This document shows, piece after piece, positions 40,409 to 49,570 of a stretch of 54,162 nucleotides of DNA (positions are counted from its first letter, which is position 1; each line of letters starts with the position of its first letter). A program made the translations under genes and the position numbers. Where the stretch lies: the NCBI GenBank assembly GCA_025774845.1, contig JALGZP010000007.1, positions 1 to 54,162 on the forward strand, in the 5' to 3' direction. Under the pieces are notes generated by a model that saw only the letters and a program-made list of their open reading frames with translations, was not told where the DNA came from and ran no database searches. This stretch comes from a bacterium. GTDB taxonomy: Bacteria; Arandabacterota; Arandabacteria; Arandabacterales; Arandabacteraceae.

Positions 40409-41119
40409 CTATTTTCTGCCGACGCCGAGGTAGATCTCCAGCCATATCTTGGCCAGCTCCCTCAGCGTACTCAGCACATGGCTCGGTCTTACAGTGCTCT
40501 GCCCACCCGCCCGCGGGAAGTGTCTCACCCCGATCTCGGTCATCCTGAAACCATGGTAACGTGCCTTCGCAAGTACCTCAGTGTCCACGAAGAACTTCTT
40601 CGACCGTATCTCGATGACGTCAAACACCTCTCGTCTGAACAGCTTGAAGGCACAGTCTATGTCTCTCACACGCAATCTGAATATGGTCCGCGCGACAAGG
40701 TTGTAACCCCAGGCCAGTATCAGACGTGAGAGATGGTCGTATCTGTAGATTCGAAAACCTGTGACAATGTCGTAATCCTCAATCGCGGGAAGCATGTTTT
40801 TCACTTCCCTGACATCGAATTGCAGGTCCGAATCGGTGTAAAAGACAAGATCACAAACCGCACCGGTGAACCCGGTCCTGAGAGCGACCGCGTATCCCAT
40901 GTTTGTCTCATGATGAATTGGACGCACGTGGGGATTCTCCTGCTTGAGACGGTCGATGATCTCAGCCGTCCTGTCGCTGCTGCCGTCGTTTACGACTATC
41001 ACTTCATAGTTCTCGATCGGTAAATCTTTAGCAACCTCGATCACACTCGTGACGGCCTTCTCGATATTGTCCTCTTCGTTGTATGCCGGAAGTACGAATG
41101 AAATCGACTTACGTTCCAT
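40409..41119 (-). CDS. Family 2 glycosyltransferase, polyprenyl-phosphate sugar synthase-like (DPM1-like)
   Basis: ATG 41119 is chosen: GAGGG lies 5 nt upstream, while the TTG at 41131 overlaps the preceding stop. 236 residues. GT-A fold motifs: SFVLPAYNEEDNIEKAV, EVIVVNDGSSDRT, NMGYAVALRTGF and the metal-binding YTDSDLQF (Asp-x-Asp). Then come DYDIVTGFR, DIDCAFKLFRREVF and KKFFVDTEVLAKARYHGF. It has no C-terminal membrane helices, unlike CsbB/GtrB, and so resembles soluble dolichol-phosphate-mannose synthases. Expected reaction: NDP-sugar plus polyprenyl phosphate gives polyprenyl-P-sugar on the inner face of the membrane. It is the only enzyme of this kind in the set and would feed the GT-C and YfhO proteins. 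Confidence 0.9.
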   Translation of the reverse strand: MERKSISFVLPAYNEEDNIEKAVTSVIEVAKDLPIENYEVIVVNDGSSDRTAEIIDRLKQENPHVRPIHHETNMGYAVALRTGFTGAVCDLVFYTDSDLQFDVREVKNMLPAIEDYDIVTGFRIYRYDHLSRLILAWGYNLVARTIFRLRVRDIDCAFKLFRREVFDVIEIRSKKFFVDTEVLAKARYHGFRMTEIGVRHFPRAGGQSTVRPSHVLSTLRELAKIWLEIYLGVGRK

Positions 41120-41127
41120 GATGTCCC

Positions 41128-42837
41128 TCAACCGATGTAGCCTATACCCTCAAGTCTGCGCTTTATGTCCGCGTCATCTTCAGCGGTGAGATCCCGGCCA
41201 CCGGTTCTGCCCAGTAGCTCGGTCTCAGAATACTGAACAGGATTCTCAGCCACATAACCGTCTCTTAAGAACTTCTCAGCGACCTTCCCGTCCATCTGTT
41301 TCGGCACCGGAAGACCGAGGAGATGGAGCACCGTCGGGGCGATGTCGAGAATCGAAAGCGGCTCCGTACGCCTCCCCTGACCGAACGCATCCCCTACTCC
41401 CAGCAATATGCCTTCCATCCTGTGGTCACCGGAATTGCCGTAGACCGGAAACGCAAAGTTGTTGCTCGTGAAATCCAGTGTCCCGAGCGCTTTGTACTTC
41501 ATGTCCTCCGGCAGAAAAACCACATCCGGCGCTTCATCCACGTATGGACCATCATAGAGCTCTTCTCGGAAGTATACACGCTCAAACATTTTTCTGCCTG
41601 TCTCCGGGTTCGGCGTTGCAAGCAGATCCTGCTTCACCGCCGCCCTGACATCATCATACTCCTTACCCGGCTGAACGCTCCCCATGGGCTCTCGCCCCTT
41701 GAGATTGACATAGATCTGGCCGTAGTTCCCCCGTGAATAGGCCCTGGTCCGGGTCCAGTCGACATTGGAAAGCGAGAGAAAAAACCTGTTGAGCAGCATC
41801 TGCATTCGCTGCCGTGAATGGAAGCCCCCGGAGAGCCTGTGTTTTGCCAGACCCAGGGCCATCGAAAGTCTGTAGAAGAACACGGGTGTCAGACCCAGGG
41901 AATAGATCATTCGCTTGAGCAGAGTCCCGAGGTCATTCTTGAGCACGAGGTAGCCCCGCTCCAAAAGCCACATGTTGAAAGAAAGGAAGGTGTGTATCGG
42001 GCCGAAGCCGTGGTCTGAGACTATGATCACGTTGGCGTCCCCGGCGTCGGCGAGGATCCGGCCGAGCCCGTCGTCGAGAGCGGAGTAGAAACCTCTCAGT
42101 CTCGGCCCGAAACGCTTCCCCTCTTTCGCATCATAGCGGGGATGGGTTTCATCGATCAGATGCCACAGTTCGTGCTGGGCCCTGTCGGTTCCCCAGAAGT
42201 GTGAGAAGAACAGGCTCCAGTCTGTTTTTTTCATCAGGTAACGCGTGACCTTGATATTGAAATCGAGCACATCGTAGAGCTCGTCGAGAACCAGCCCCAC
42301 ACCTTTCTTCGAATAGACCTGCCGGTGATAGAGCTTATACGGACCGAACTCGGCCTCCAGTTCGTCAAGCAGCCTCGGTGGATATGTGAAATCCCGCTTG
42401 CCGAACGGCGTCAGAAATCCGCTTATCATGCAGCCGTCGATCTTTTCAGGCGGATAGGTTATCGGGACGCTGATCACGACGGATTCCTTCCCGGCCCGGC
42501 CTGCAAGCTCCCAGATCGGGAGACCGTCGCGCAGTGTGGAGTTCACCGGTATCTCACCGAACGGGTTCCGGCCTGACACGGCATGCTCTGAGATCCCCTT
42601 CCGTCTTAAGAGAAACTCAAAGACACCGTGCTTCCCCGGATTGAGCCCCGTGAAGAAACTCGTCCACGACGTTGCCGTCACAGGCGGAACCATCGTGACG
42701 AGATCGCATGATGTCCCCTTTTCAAGCAGTGAACCCAGGTTGGGCATGGTGCCGTCTTCAACGAATTTCGAGAGGAGATCCCAGGTGGATCCATCGAGGC
42801 CGAGGATCAGTACCCTGCGCTTGTCTGTAGATGTCAT
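41128..42837 (-). CDS. AlkP-superfamily phosphohydrolase/phosphotransferase (COG3379-like)
   Basis: 569 residues. Core motifs: RVLILGLDGSTWD (Asp15), MVPPVTATSWTSFFTGLNPG (nucleophile probably Thr54), FWGTDRAQHELW (Asp, His), VIIVSDHGFGP (Asp-His) and NSGDHRMEG (His). No signal peptide or membrane helix is obvious, so unlike its relative at 29335-30597 it may be cytoplasmic. Family members act on phosphate mono- or diesters; many are uncharacterised and lie beside polysaccharide or glycosylation genes. The start overlaps the glyS stop by one base (TGATG) and the stop overlaps the region before the GT2, so it bridges the translation genes and the glycosylation genes. Confidence 0.87.
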   Translation of the reverse strand: MTSTDKRRVLILGLDGSTWDLLSKFVEDGTMPNLGSLLEKGTSCDLVTMVPPVTATSWTSFFTGLNPGKHGVFEFLLRRKGISEHAVSGRNPFGEIPVNSTLRDGLPIWELAGRAGKESVVISVPITYPPEKIDGCMISGFLTPFGKRDFTYPPRLLDELEAEFGPYKLYHRQVYSKKGVGLVLDELYDVLDFNIKVTRYLMKKTDWSLFFSHFWGTDRAQHELWHLIDETHPRYDAKEGKRFGPRLRGFYSALDDGLGRILADAGDANVIIVSDHGFGPIHTFLSFNMWLLERGYLVLKNDLGTLLKRMIYSLGLTPVFFYRLSMALGLAKHRLSGGFHSRQRMQMLLNRFFLSLSNVDWTRTRAYSRGNYGQIYVNLKGREPMGSVQPGKEYDDVRAAVKQDLLATPNPETGRKMFERVYFREELYDGPYVDEAPDVVFLPEDMKYKALGTLDFTSNNFAFPVYGNSGDHRMEGILLGVGDAFGQGRRTEPLSILDIAPTVLHLLGLPVPKQMDGKVAEKFLRDGYVAENPVQYSETELLGRTGGRDLTAEDDADIKRRLEGIGYIG

Positions 42838-44936
42838 CAGCCTACTTCCAGCCTGGAGAAGTCGGCAATAGACAGGAAGAGATCTCTGATGTTTGATAGA
42901 AGATTCAGCCGGTTGGCTTTGACATTTTCATCTTCGGCCATGACCATCACCTCATCAAAGAAAACATCTATGGGTGATGAAAGTTCCAGGAGCAGCGCCA
43001 TGGCGTCGTGGAACTGCTCTTTGCGGACAAGATCCGCAAACACTTGCAAGACAGACTGGTAGCTCGCATTGAGTTTCCGTTCCGCATCCTCTGTAAGGAG
43101 CGAATCATCAACCGGAGCCGCAACCACATCCTGCGTGATGTTGTACCCGCGTTTGAATGCCTTAAACAGAGTCTCAAAGCGGGGGTCTTTTTCGAATCCC
43201 TGTATGGCCTCGAGTTTCTTTCTCATCTGCGCGGGATTCAACACGCCGTGGCGGACTACACTCCGGACCATATCCAGCCGGAACCCCTCGTCCACCATGA
43301 GTGTCTCCACACGTTGCTGGATGAAGTCCACTACCTTGGACTGGAGATCATCGGATTTCGCAGGCAGAATCCCGCCGAACATTCCGGTCCACGACCGGAT
43401 CAGGTCTTCAACATCCAGGTCGATACCTTTTTCGGACAGTATTCTTACCAATCCCGTTGCCTGACGTCTCAAGCCGTACGGGTCCTGAGAACCGGTGGGT
43501 AACATACCCGCACCGAAACATCCCACGAGCGTGTCAAGCCTCTCGGAAAGCGCGAGCACCGTGCCGGTGGGAGTTGAGGGCAGGATGTCACCAGCGAACC
43601 TGGGAAGATAATGCTCGTAGATCGCTTCTGCGACTTCCGCTTCCTCACCGGAGGCGTTCGCATATGCCTTACCCATCAAACCCTGAAGACTCGAAAACTC
43701 CTTCTCCCTCACCATCAGGGAGGTGAGATCGGCCTTGTAGAGCTCCGCAGCACGCTTGACGTTCTCCGCACTGCTGAGCCCGGTCAGCCCCACCAGTTTC
43801 CCGGCGATCCGGCCCACCCGCTCACTCTTCTCTTTAAGCGATCCCAGTTGTTCCTGCCACACGACATCTGTGAGCCGGGCGGCCATGGTACCCAGCCCGT
43901 CCTTGAGGTCCTGCTGCCAGTAAAAGTGGGCATCTTCAAGCCGGGCCTTAAGGACGCGCTCGTTACCTTCCTTTATCTTGCCGGACCTGTCCTTATCCAT
44001 GTTGGCAACCGCAACGAAGTGATGCAGGAGTCTACCGCCGGGCTCAGATACCGAGAAGAAGTCCTGGTGCTCCTTTAGGGCTGTGACTATGACGGCAGCC
44101 GGCATCTCCATGAACGCGGGCGAGAAAGACCCCGTAACGGCAAGAGGATACTCGACGGTGAAGGTCACACGCTCAAGGAGTTCATCGTCTTCGACGATGA
44201 CTCCGCCAACGCTTGCCGCGACCTCGGTGATCCGCTCCCGGATCCGTTCCTTCCGGTCTTCGTGATCCACTATGACAAAGTTGCTCTTGAGTTCCTTTAA
44301 GTACTGATCGACCGACTTGATCTTGATATCCTGGCTCCCCAAAAACCTGTGGCCTCGCGTCACATTCCCCGCTTCGATTCCGGTCCATGAGAAGCGTTCA
44401 CCGTTACTGTTCACTCCCACCTTGCCGTCTATGACAAGAGCCATCCACCTTATCGGGCGGGCGAATCTGCGTGCCTCCTCCTCCCACTTCATCGCCTTGG
44501 GGAAACGAATTCCACCGGCTCCCTCGGTGAGCTCGGCACGCAGGATCGCGCCCAGCTCGTCTACCGTGGGACCGCCCTCGGTGAGCTTCTCGATACAGAC
44601 ATAGTCGCCCTTACCCTTCTTGGCCGTCTTTAAGTCAGCCGCATCCACTCCCTGGGACTTCGCAAATCCTAACGCGGCCTTGGTTGGGTTACCGGAGTCA
44701 TCAAATGCGGCGCTCACGGGCGGGCCGAAGACGGTCTCGCGTGAATCCCGTGCTTTCCCCGCAAGATCCCTTATGATAAGGACCAGGCGGCGCGGTGTTC
44801 CAAGTGTGGTGATCTCCCCGAACTCGATGCCTGCACCTTCAAGCGCAGCCCCCACACCGCGTGCAAGGTCTTCAAGCGCGGGCCGCATGTAGAATGGAGG
44901 TATTTCCTCGGTACCTATTTCAAAGAGTAGCTCCAA
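42837..44936 (-). CDS. glyS: Glycyl-tRNA synthetase beta subunit
   Basis: 699 residues, normal for the family. It starts MELLFEIGTEEIPPFYMRPA, the invariant GlyS N-terminus; the initiator is TTG at 44936 with AGGGG about 9 nt upstream. The body shows ITTLGTPRRLVLII, GPPVSAAFD, HRFLGSQDI and the HD-like/anticodon-binding C-terminal region (RLNLLSNIRDLFLSIADFSRLE). With GlyQ it forms the alpha2beta2 enzyme that charges tRNA-Gly. It follows glyQ by 25 bp. Confidence 0.97.
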   Translation of the reverse strand: MELLFEIGTEEIPPFYMRPALEDLARGVGAALEGAGIEFGEITTLGTPRRLVLIIRDLAGKARDSRETVFGPPVSAAFDDSGNPTKAALGFAKSQGVDAADLKTAKKGKGDYVCIEKLTEGGPTVDELGAILRAELTEGAGGIRFPKAMKWEEEARRFARPIRWMALVIDGKVGVNSNGERFSWTGIEAGNVTRGHRFLGSQDIKIKSVDQYLKELKSNFVIVDHEDRKERIRERITEVAASVGGVIVEDDELLERVTFTVEYPLAVTGSFSPAFMEMPAAVIVTALKEHQDFFSVSEPGGRLLHHFVAVANMDKDRSGKIKEGNERVLKARLEDAHFYWQQDLKDGLGTMAARLTDVVWQEQLGSLKEKSERVGRIAGKLVGLTGLSSAENVKRAAELYKADLTSLMVREKEFSSLQGLMGKAYANASGEEAEVAEAIYEHYLPRFAGDILPSTPTGTVLALSERLDTLVGCFGAGMLPTGSQDPYGLRRQATGLVRILSEKGIDLDVEDLIRSWTGMFGGILPAKSDDLQSKVVDFIQQRVETLMVDEGFRLDMVRSVVRHGVLNPAQMRKKLEAIQGFEKDPRFETLFKAFKRGYNITQDVVAAPVDDSLLTEDAERKLNASYQSVLQVFADLVRKEQFHDAMALLLELSSPIDVFFDEVMVMAEDENVKANRLNLLSNIRDLFLSIADFSRLEVG

Positions 44937-44961
44937 GTGTTGTTTCCCCTTATCCCGATGC

Positions 44962-45864
44962 TCAATCGCTAGAACAACCGGCGCTCGTGTGTTTCTCTAG
45001 ATACTTCTGTGCCACCAGCCTGGCTATCTTCCTTACACGGAGGATGTATGACGCCCGTTCGGTAACGCTGATCGCCCCCCGCGCATCCAGCACGTTGAAT
45101 ATGTGTGAGGACTTCAAGACAAAGTCATACGCGGGCATCACCAAGCCGAGTTCCGCCAGTCTCCGGGCTTCATGCTCGTAGAACTGGAACAGTTTGAAAT
45201 GCTCCGCTATATCGGCTTCCTCGAAGTTGTACTTCGAGAATTCGACTTCCGCGGGACCGTAGATGTCCTTCCACGTGAAGTTATCGTTCCAGCGGATATC
45301 GCTTATAGCATCGACTTCCTGGACACACATCGCTATCCGTTCAAGCCCGTAGGTTATCTCGCAGGTGATCGGATCCAGGTCAATGCCACCGGCCTGCTGG
45401 AAATAGGTGAACTGGGTGATCTCCATACCGTCGAGCCAGACCTGCCATCCCAGTCCCCAGGCTCCCAGGGTGGGTGACTCCCAGTCGTCTTCGGCAAACC
45501 TTACGTCATGCTCCTTAGGATCGATGCCCATCTTGATCAGAGTCTTGATGTAGACATCCTGTATGTCCGCGGGTGACGGCTTTATCACCACCTGATACTG
45601 GAGAAACTGCTGCACCCGCATAGGATTCTCGCCGTACCTGCCGTCCCTGGGGCGTCTAGAGGGTTCCACATGGGCGGCTTTCCAGGGTTCGGGTCCGAGC
45701 GCACGCAGGAAACTCGCCGGGTTGAATGTGCCGGCCCCCACCTCTGTATTATAGGGTTGGTGAATTGCGCAACCGTAGTCACCCCAGAAACGCTCCAGAA
45801 TCATTATGAGATCCTGAAGCGACGCACCGGTCACACGCCCGGTCTTTTTAGGCGTAGGAGGCAT
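44962..45864 (-). CDS. glyQ: Glycyl-tRNA synthetase alpha subunit
   Basis: 300 residues. Hallmarks of the class II catalytic subunit: [97 protein letters not shown] and [18 protein letters not shown]. It overlaps recO by 17 bp (45848-45864). It catalyses glycyl-adenylate formation and transfer with the beta subunit. A recO-glyQ-glyS order is common in bacteria. Confidence 0.97.
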   Translation of the reverse strand: MPPTPKKTGRVTGASLQDLIMILERFWGDYGCAIHQPYNTEVGAGTFNPASFLRALGPEPWKAAHVEPSRRPRDGRYGENPMRVQQFLQYQVVIKPSPADIQDVYIKTLIKMGIDPKEHDVRFAEDDWESPTLGAWGLGWQVWLDGMEITQFTYFQQAGGIDLDPITCEITYGLERIAMCVQEVDAISDIRWNDNFTWKDIYGPAEVEFSKYNFEEADIAEHFKLFQFYEHEARRLAELGLVMPAYDFVLKSSHIFNVLDARGAISVTERASYILRVRKIARLVAQKYLEKHTSAGCSSD

Positions 45865-46621
45865 CCCTCATCCTCTCAAGAAATTCCAGAGACTTGATCT
45901 TACCACCCTCGCCGATGTGGGTGCGTACAAAAGAGCCAAGTATGTCCGAGATCTCCCTTGTCACCGCGTCCGCCGTGTAGGCCTGCCTGAGCTCTTCCAT
46001 GGGCTCACCTTCGTACTTCCGCATGAGCTCAAGCGCCTCCTGGCTGATCTCGACCGCATTCAGGTCCTGGCCGTGGCACTGCCGGCAGAGCACACCGCCG
46101 GAGACCAGACCGAACCAGGCCTTGTCACCGATCGCCTTGCTGCAGCGCACACATCCAGTGAGTTCAGGACCGTATCCCACAAGGTGCAACATCTTGAGTA
46201 CATAGGCTGTAAGTACTACTTCAAGTTGCTGCCTCTCTGCAAGTTCAATCTGCTTGAGAACAGAGTCAAGAAGCTGGTAGAGCGGTTTATTGGGATCCTC
46301 ACCGGGGACCAGCCGCTCGACCATTTCAACTGCCACGCTCGCGTAAGCCAGTTTGACCACGTCCTTCTTCAGGTCCTTATGTGCACTGAGGATATCGCTG
46401 TGGCTCAAGGTGTGGAGATCCCTGTTCTCTTTCCTGTAGAATATCAGCGAGGACCGCGTGAAGAGTTCGAGACTCGATCCGAACTTACTCTTGGGCCGGA
46501 GGCTTCCCTTTGCAACCGCCGAGATCTTCCCGTAATCCCGGGTGAAGAAAACCACGATCCGGCTGGACTCCCTGATCTTCCTCGTTCTTAAGACTATTCC
46601 CTGGGTCCGGTGAATGCTCAT
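45848..46621 (-). CDS. recO: DNA repair protein RecO
   Basis: 257 residues. N-terminal OB fold ([40 protein letters not shown]) followed by the helical domain with the four-Cys zinc site (CVRC near residue 158 and CRQC near 181). RecO loads RecA on SSB-coated DNA with RecR in the RecF pathway. Seventeen bp after the CNNM/CorC gene and overlapping glyQ, it is embedded in the long minus-strand operon. Confidence 0.94.
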   Translation of the reverse strand: MSIHRTQGIVLRTRKIRESSRIVVFFTRDYGKISAVAKGSLRPKSKFGSSLELFTRSSLIFYRKENRDLHTLSHSDILSAHKDLKKDVVKLAYASVAVEMVERLVPGEDPNKPLYQLLDSVLKQIELAERQQLEVVLTAYVLKMLHLVGYGPELTGCVRCSKAIGDKAWFGLVSGGVLCRQCHGQDLNAVEISQEALELMRKYEGEPMEELRQAYTADAVTREISDILGSFVRTHIGEGGKIKSLEFLERMRDASYA

Positions 46622-46638
46622 CGTCTCTTCATGCCTGT

Positions 46639-47922
46639 CTACTCGTCCGCCTCTCGTGCCGCGACGCCTATACCCTCACCCCAGATCAGCACCTGCTCTA
46701 TCCTCTGCCCCGTGACTTTCTCGATCACAAAGCGAAGACCGTCCGCTTCATACGTGTCTCCTTCGGACGGGACCTTGCCGAGGAAATTGTAGAGATAGCC
46801 GGCGATCGTGTCATAGTCTTCCTCTTCGGCAATCCTGGTCCCGATGGTCTCGTTCAGATCCTCGATCCTGACCTTGCCGTCGACCCTGACCTCGTCATCG
46901 CTGATCGCCTGGACCAGTATCAGCTCCTCCTCATACTCGTCGTAGATCTCTCCAACGATCTCCTCGAGGACGTCTTCGAGGGTCACGAGACCCACGACAC
47001 CGCCAAACTCATCTACAACAATGGCCATGTGGGTCTTCCGGGCTCTGAGCTCCGTCAGGAGATCCTGGACCTTCTTGCTCTCCGGAACGAAGTAGGCGTC
47101 TCTCAAGATGTCCACGATGCCCGCATCCAGCCCGCCCTCCTGTAAAAATCCGAACAGGTCCCTGGCGTGAAGAACGCCACGTATGTCGTCGATGGTCTTG
47201 TTGTAAACCGGGATCCTTGAGTGTCCACCTTCGGCAATCACCTTGACGGCTTCAAGCACCGTGGTGGTTGCCTCGGTGCAGACCATGTCTATCCGGGGAA
47301 TCATAACCTCACGAACGACCGTGTCACGCATCTCGAATATCGCGTTTATCATCTCCTGCTCGTCCTGCCCGTTGCATTCACCGTTCTCCTCGGCCCTGGC
47401 TATTGCGCGAAGCTGCCCCGACTTGAGAACCATCTCCCGGGCGCGGCCTCCGGCCAGGAAAAGCCCCTGGGTCAGCAGGAGTACCGCCTTGACCACCGGG
47501 TAGATCGGCAGGAAGAGGACAAAAATGGGCCTGGCCAGATCGCATGCGGCCTCTTCAGGGTTCTTGGCCACGTAGATACGCGGCAGCAGTCTTGCAAGAG
47601 TAGCAACCAGAACCGATACCACCACCAGTGCTACAATTGGGGCGATGATCCTCGCAGATCCATCCGGAAACGCCAGCCATGCAATCCTCAGGGCAAAGAG
47701 TGCTGAAAGGACGCTCGAAAGCGAGCTCGCTATCAGCAGCTTGATCATCAGCTCCTGGGGTTTTGAAAGCATGCCCAGGGCGATTCTGGCGCGTTTGTCC
47801 TTGCGTTTCTCGAGCTCATCCTCAGATGCGGAGAAAAACGCGAATTCACCCGCAAAGAATAAAGCGGAAAGACACAGGAACACGACCAGAAGTAGTATGT
47901 CAACCCATAAAGAGGGATCCAA
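46639..47922 (-). CDS. CNNM/CorC-HlyC family membrane protein with two CBS domains
   Basis: I favour TTG 47922: AAGGAGA lies 9 nt upstream, whereas GTG 47931 abuts it directly. 427 residues. Four membrane helices make a CNNM (DUF21) domain (about residues 1-180). Two CBS domains follow ([20 protein letters not shown]..., and [20 protein letters not shown]), then a C-terminal CorC_HlyC domain ([20 protein letters not shown]...). Family members are linked to magnesium, cobalt or sodium transport; the 'hemolysin' name is historical. It sits between ybeY and recO, where many genomes have era. Confidence 0.92.
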   Translation of the reverse strand: MDPSLWVDILLLVVFLCLSALFFAGEFAFFSASEDELEKRKDKRARIALGMLSKPQELMIKLLIASSLSSVLSALFALRIAWLAFPDGSARIIAPIVALVVVSVLVATLARLLPRIYVAKNPEEAACDLARPIFVLFLPIYPVVKAVLLLTQGLFLAGGRAREMVLKSGQLRAIARAEENGECNGQDEQEMINAIFEMRDTVVREVMIPRIDMVCTEATTTVLEAVKVIAEGGHSRIPVYNKTIDDIRGVLHARDLFGFLQEGGLDAGIVDILRDAYFVPESKKVQDLLTELRARKTHMAIVVDEFGGVVGLVTLEDVLEEIVGEIYDEYEEELILVQAISDDEVRVDGKVRIEDLNETIGTRIAEEEDYDTIAGYLYNFLGKVPSEGDTYEADGLRFVIEKVTGQRIEQVLIWGEGIGVAAREADE

Positions 47923-47963
47923 CCGTATCACTCTCCTTACCTGAACTTCGTCAACTTCCGGGC

Positions 47964-48419
47964 CTACCTGAAAGCCTTTTTAACAGTCTTTTCCTGGACA
48001 TCCGTCATACGCTTGCTGCTCTCGGGATCTCCGTCATCATATCCAAGCACATGCAGTACACCGTGAACAACCAGTCTGAGGAGCTCCTCCTCCAGTCTGA
48101 CACCGAACCTCATGCTGTTCAGGACAGCGGTATCGATCGAGATGTACACATCACCGACCTTCTCAATGGGAAGCCCGTCCTCGGAAAGGTCGAATGCAAT
48201 AACGTCGGTGGCGCCTGATCTGTCAAGCGATTCCTTGTTGATCCGGCTGATTTCGGTGTCATCAACAAAGGAGACGCTTATCGCATAGGATCCTACCTCG
48301 TGGCCTGAAAGCAAGTCCTCCACGACTCCTTCAAGCCGCGGTCGCAGAGTCTCACACTCGGCCGGGAGACCCCGGACATCCAGCGAAGAACGACCTTCTG
48401 AATCTTGCATCCTGCTCAT
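47964..48419 (-). CDS. ybeY: Endoribonuclease YbeY (rRNA maturation)
   Basis: ATG 48419 is used; TTG 48428 and ATG 48410 are alternatives. 151 residues. The UPF0054 core is clear: YAISVSFVDDTEISRINKES, GATDVIAFDL, GDVYISIDT and the zinc motif VVHGVLHVLGYDDGD. The first two His ligands are present, but the third (His in E. coli HGxLHLxGYDH) is Asp. From memory, Bacteroidetes YbeY proteins likewise have Asp there, so activity is probably kept and the change is a lineage mark. YbeY helps mature the 16S rRNA 3' end and in ribosome quality control. Usual partner of phoH, 29-38 bp upstream. Confidence 0.93.
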   Translation of the reverse strand: MSRMQDSEGRSSLDVRGLPAECETLRPRLEGVVEDLLSGHEVGSYAISVSFVDDTEISRINKESLDRSGATDVIAFDLSEDGLPIEKVGDVYISIDTAVLNSMRFGVRLEEELLRLVVHGVLHVLGYDDGDPESSKRMTDVQEKTVKKAFR

Positions 48420-48457
48420 GAGACTCAACGACGTCCGGGATGACCCTTCCGGACGGC

Positions 48458-49432
48458 TTATCTCCGTTTCCTCCTGTCAGGTCCGTGCTTTTCAAATGCC
48501 TTTATAATCTCCTGAACGAGTTTGTGCCGTACCACATCTTTCTCGGTCAGGTAGATGAATCTTATGTCTTCTATCGATTTGAGGATTGCCTGGATAAGTA
48601 CCAGACCGGAATCCTCCTTGTCTGAAAGGTCTATCTGTGTGATGTCACCCGTGATGACCACCTTGGAATTGAATCCAAGTCTCGTAAGAAACATCTTCAT
48701 CTGATCAAGTGTGGTGTTCTGGGCCTCATCCAGGATCACGAACGAGTTATTGACTGTTCTTCCTCTCATGTAGGCCAGCGGTGCGACTTCAATGATTCCC
48801 ATGTCGAGACGTTTCTTTATCTTCTCCGCGGGCATCATCTCATAAAGAGCATCGTAGAGGGGTCTCAGGTACGGGCCGACCTTCTCGGTGTAATCACCCG
48901 GCAGGAAACCCAGGCTTTCACCCGCTTCGACCGCAGGTCTCACCAGCAGTATCCGGTCAACATCTCTCCGCTGAAGCGATGAGACCGCGTGGGCCATCGC
49001 CAGATAGGTCTTCCCTGTGCCGGCGGGCCCTATTGAAAAGACTATGTCATATGTGCGCATGGCCTTGACGTACTCCTGCTGTCCAAGGGTTTTCGCACGG
49101 ATTAACTTCCTGAGATCGTGATACGCCACGTTGTCATTGTGGAACGTGGAGAGTTCGCTACCCTGATTCTGACAGACCATGGATATCGCGTAACGCACAT
49201 CACCCTCACCGATCGTCACGCCTTTCTGTACACTGACTATCAGGTTGTCCAGAATGCGCACCACGGCCGAGACCTCATCCTTATTACCTTCTATGACTAT
49301 CTCCTCACCTCTGGCGGTTATCTTGGCTCCGAACTCCCGTCTGAGCATCCTTAAGTTTGCGTCATTCCCACCAAGGAGCTTCACCTGGTCTATGTCGGTG
49401 AGGCTTATCCGCTTTGTGACCGTACGAGTCAC
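48458..49432 (-). CDS. PhoH-like ATPase
   Basis: 324 residues. GTG 49432 has GAGGAG 7 nt upstream. An N-terminal KH-like segment (NLRMLRREFGAKITARGEEI) precedes the PhoH ATPase core: Walker A SIGPAGTGKTYLAMA, VRPAVEAGESLGFLPGD, SFVILDEAQNTTLDQMKMFL (Walker B) and SKVVITGDITQIDL. Family members are ATP-dependent, probably RNA-acting enzymes and typically sit beside ybeY, as here. First gene of the 14-gene minus-strand run. Its ribosome-binding site directly follows a terminator hairpin (49457-49486), so expression of the run may depend on readthrough. Confidence 0.94.
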   Translation of the reverse strand: MTRTVTKRISLTDIDQVKLLGGNDANLRMLRREFGAKITARGEEIVIEGNKDEVSAVVRILDNLIVSVQKGVTIGEGDVRYAISMVCQNQGSELSTFHNDNVAYHDLRKLIRAKTLGQQEYVKAMRTYDIVFSIGPAGTGKTYLAMAHAVSSLQRRDVDRILLVRPAVEAGESLGFLPGDYTEKVGPYLRPLYDALYEMMPAEKIKKRLDMGIIEVAPLAYMRGRTVNNSFVILDEAQNTTLDQMKMFLTRLGFNSKVVITGDITQIDLSDKEDSGLVLIQAILKSIEDIRFIYLTEKDVVRHKLVQEIIKAFEKHGPDRRKRR

Positions 49433-49447
49433 TTATCGTCTCCTCAG

Positions 49448-49486
49448 AAAAAAACCCTTGGCCCCTCAAGACGTAGAGGGGCCAAG
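49448..49486 (-). terminator. Strong intrinsic terminator abutting the phoH ribosome-binding site
   Basis: CTTGGCCCCTC (49457-49467) pairs perfectly with GAGGGGCCAAG (49476-49486), an 11-bp stem with an 8-nt loop. On the minus strand it is followed by GG and then seven T (49448-49454). It can end the transcript of the LysM/lipoprotein operon. Because the T-run is followed only 3 nt later by the GAGGAG of phoH, there is no room for a promoter between the two. Confidence 0.8.
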
Positions 49487-49488
49487 AG

Positions 49489-49517
49489 CTTAGAAGCGAA
49501 ATAACTTCTCTTGTCAG
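49489..49517 (-). promoter_or_regulatory. Possible phoH-operon promoter overlapping the terminator
   Basis: On the minus strand, CTGACA (49512-49517), 17 bp, TCTAAG (49489-49494, 4/6). Initiation would be expected near 49482, inside the first arm of the terminator, which would shorten the stem. This is one way the phoH run could escape termination. Weak by itself. Confidence 0.28.
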
Positions 49518-49570
49518 ACTCTTCGAAATCTTCCTCTGACACCAGTTAAGATTACCACCACCCGTAAAGC

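Noticed and set aside
39157..40548. A 463-codon open frame on the plus strand
   Set aside because: It lies opposite the YfhO copy B gene, has a charge-rich, repeat-poor composition with no domain, and no ribosome-binding site. It is the antisense shadow of a GC-rich gene.
47964..48419. Inactive YbeY because a metal-binding His is missing
   Set aside because: Asp occupies the ligand place and is a natural alternative in a related phylum; loss of function is not supported.
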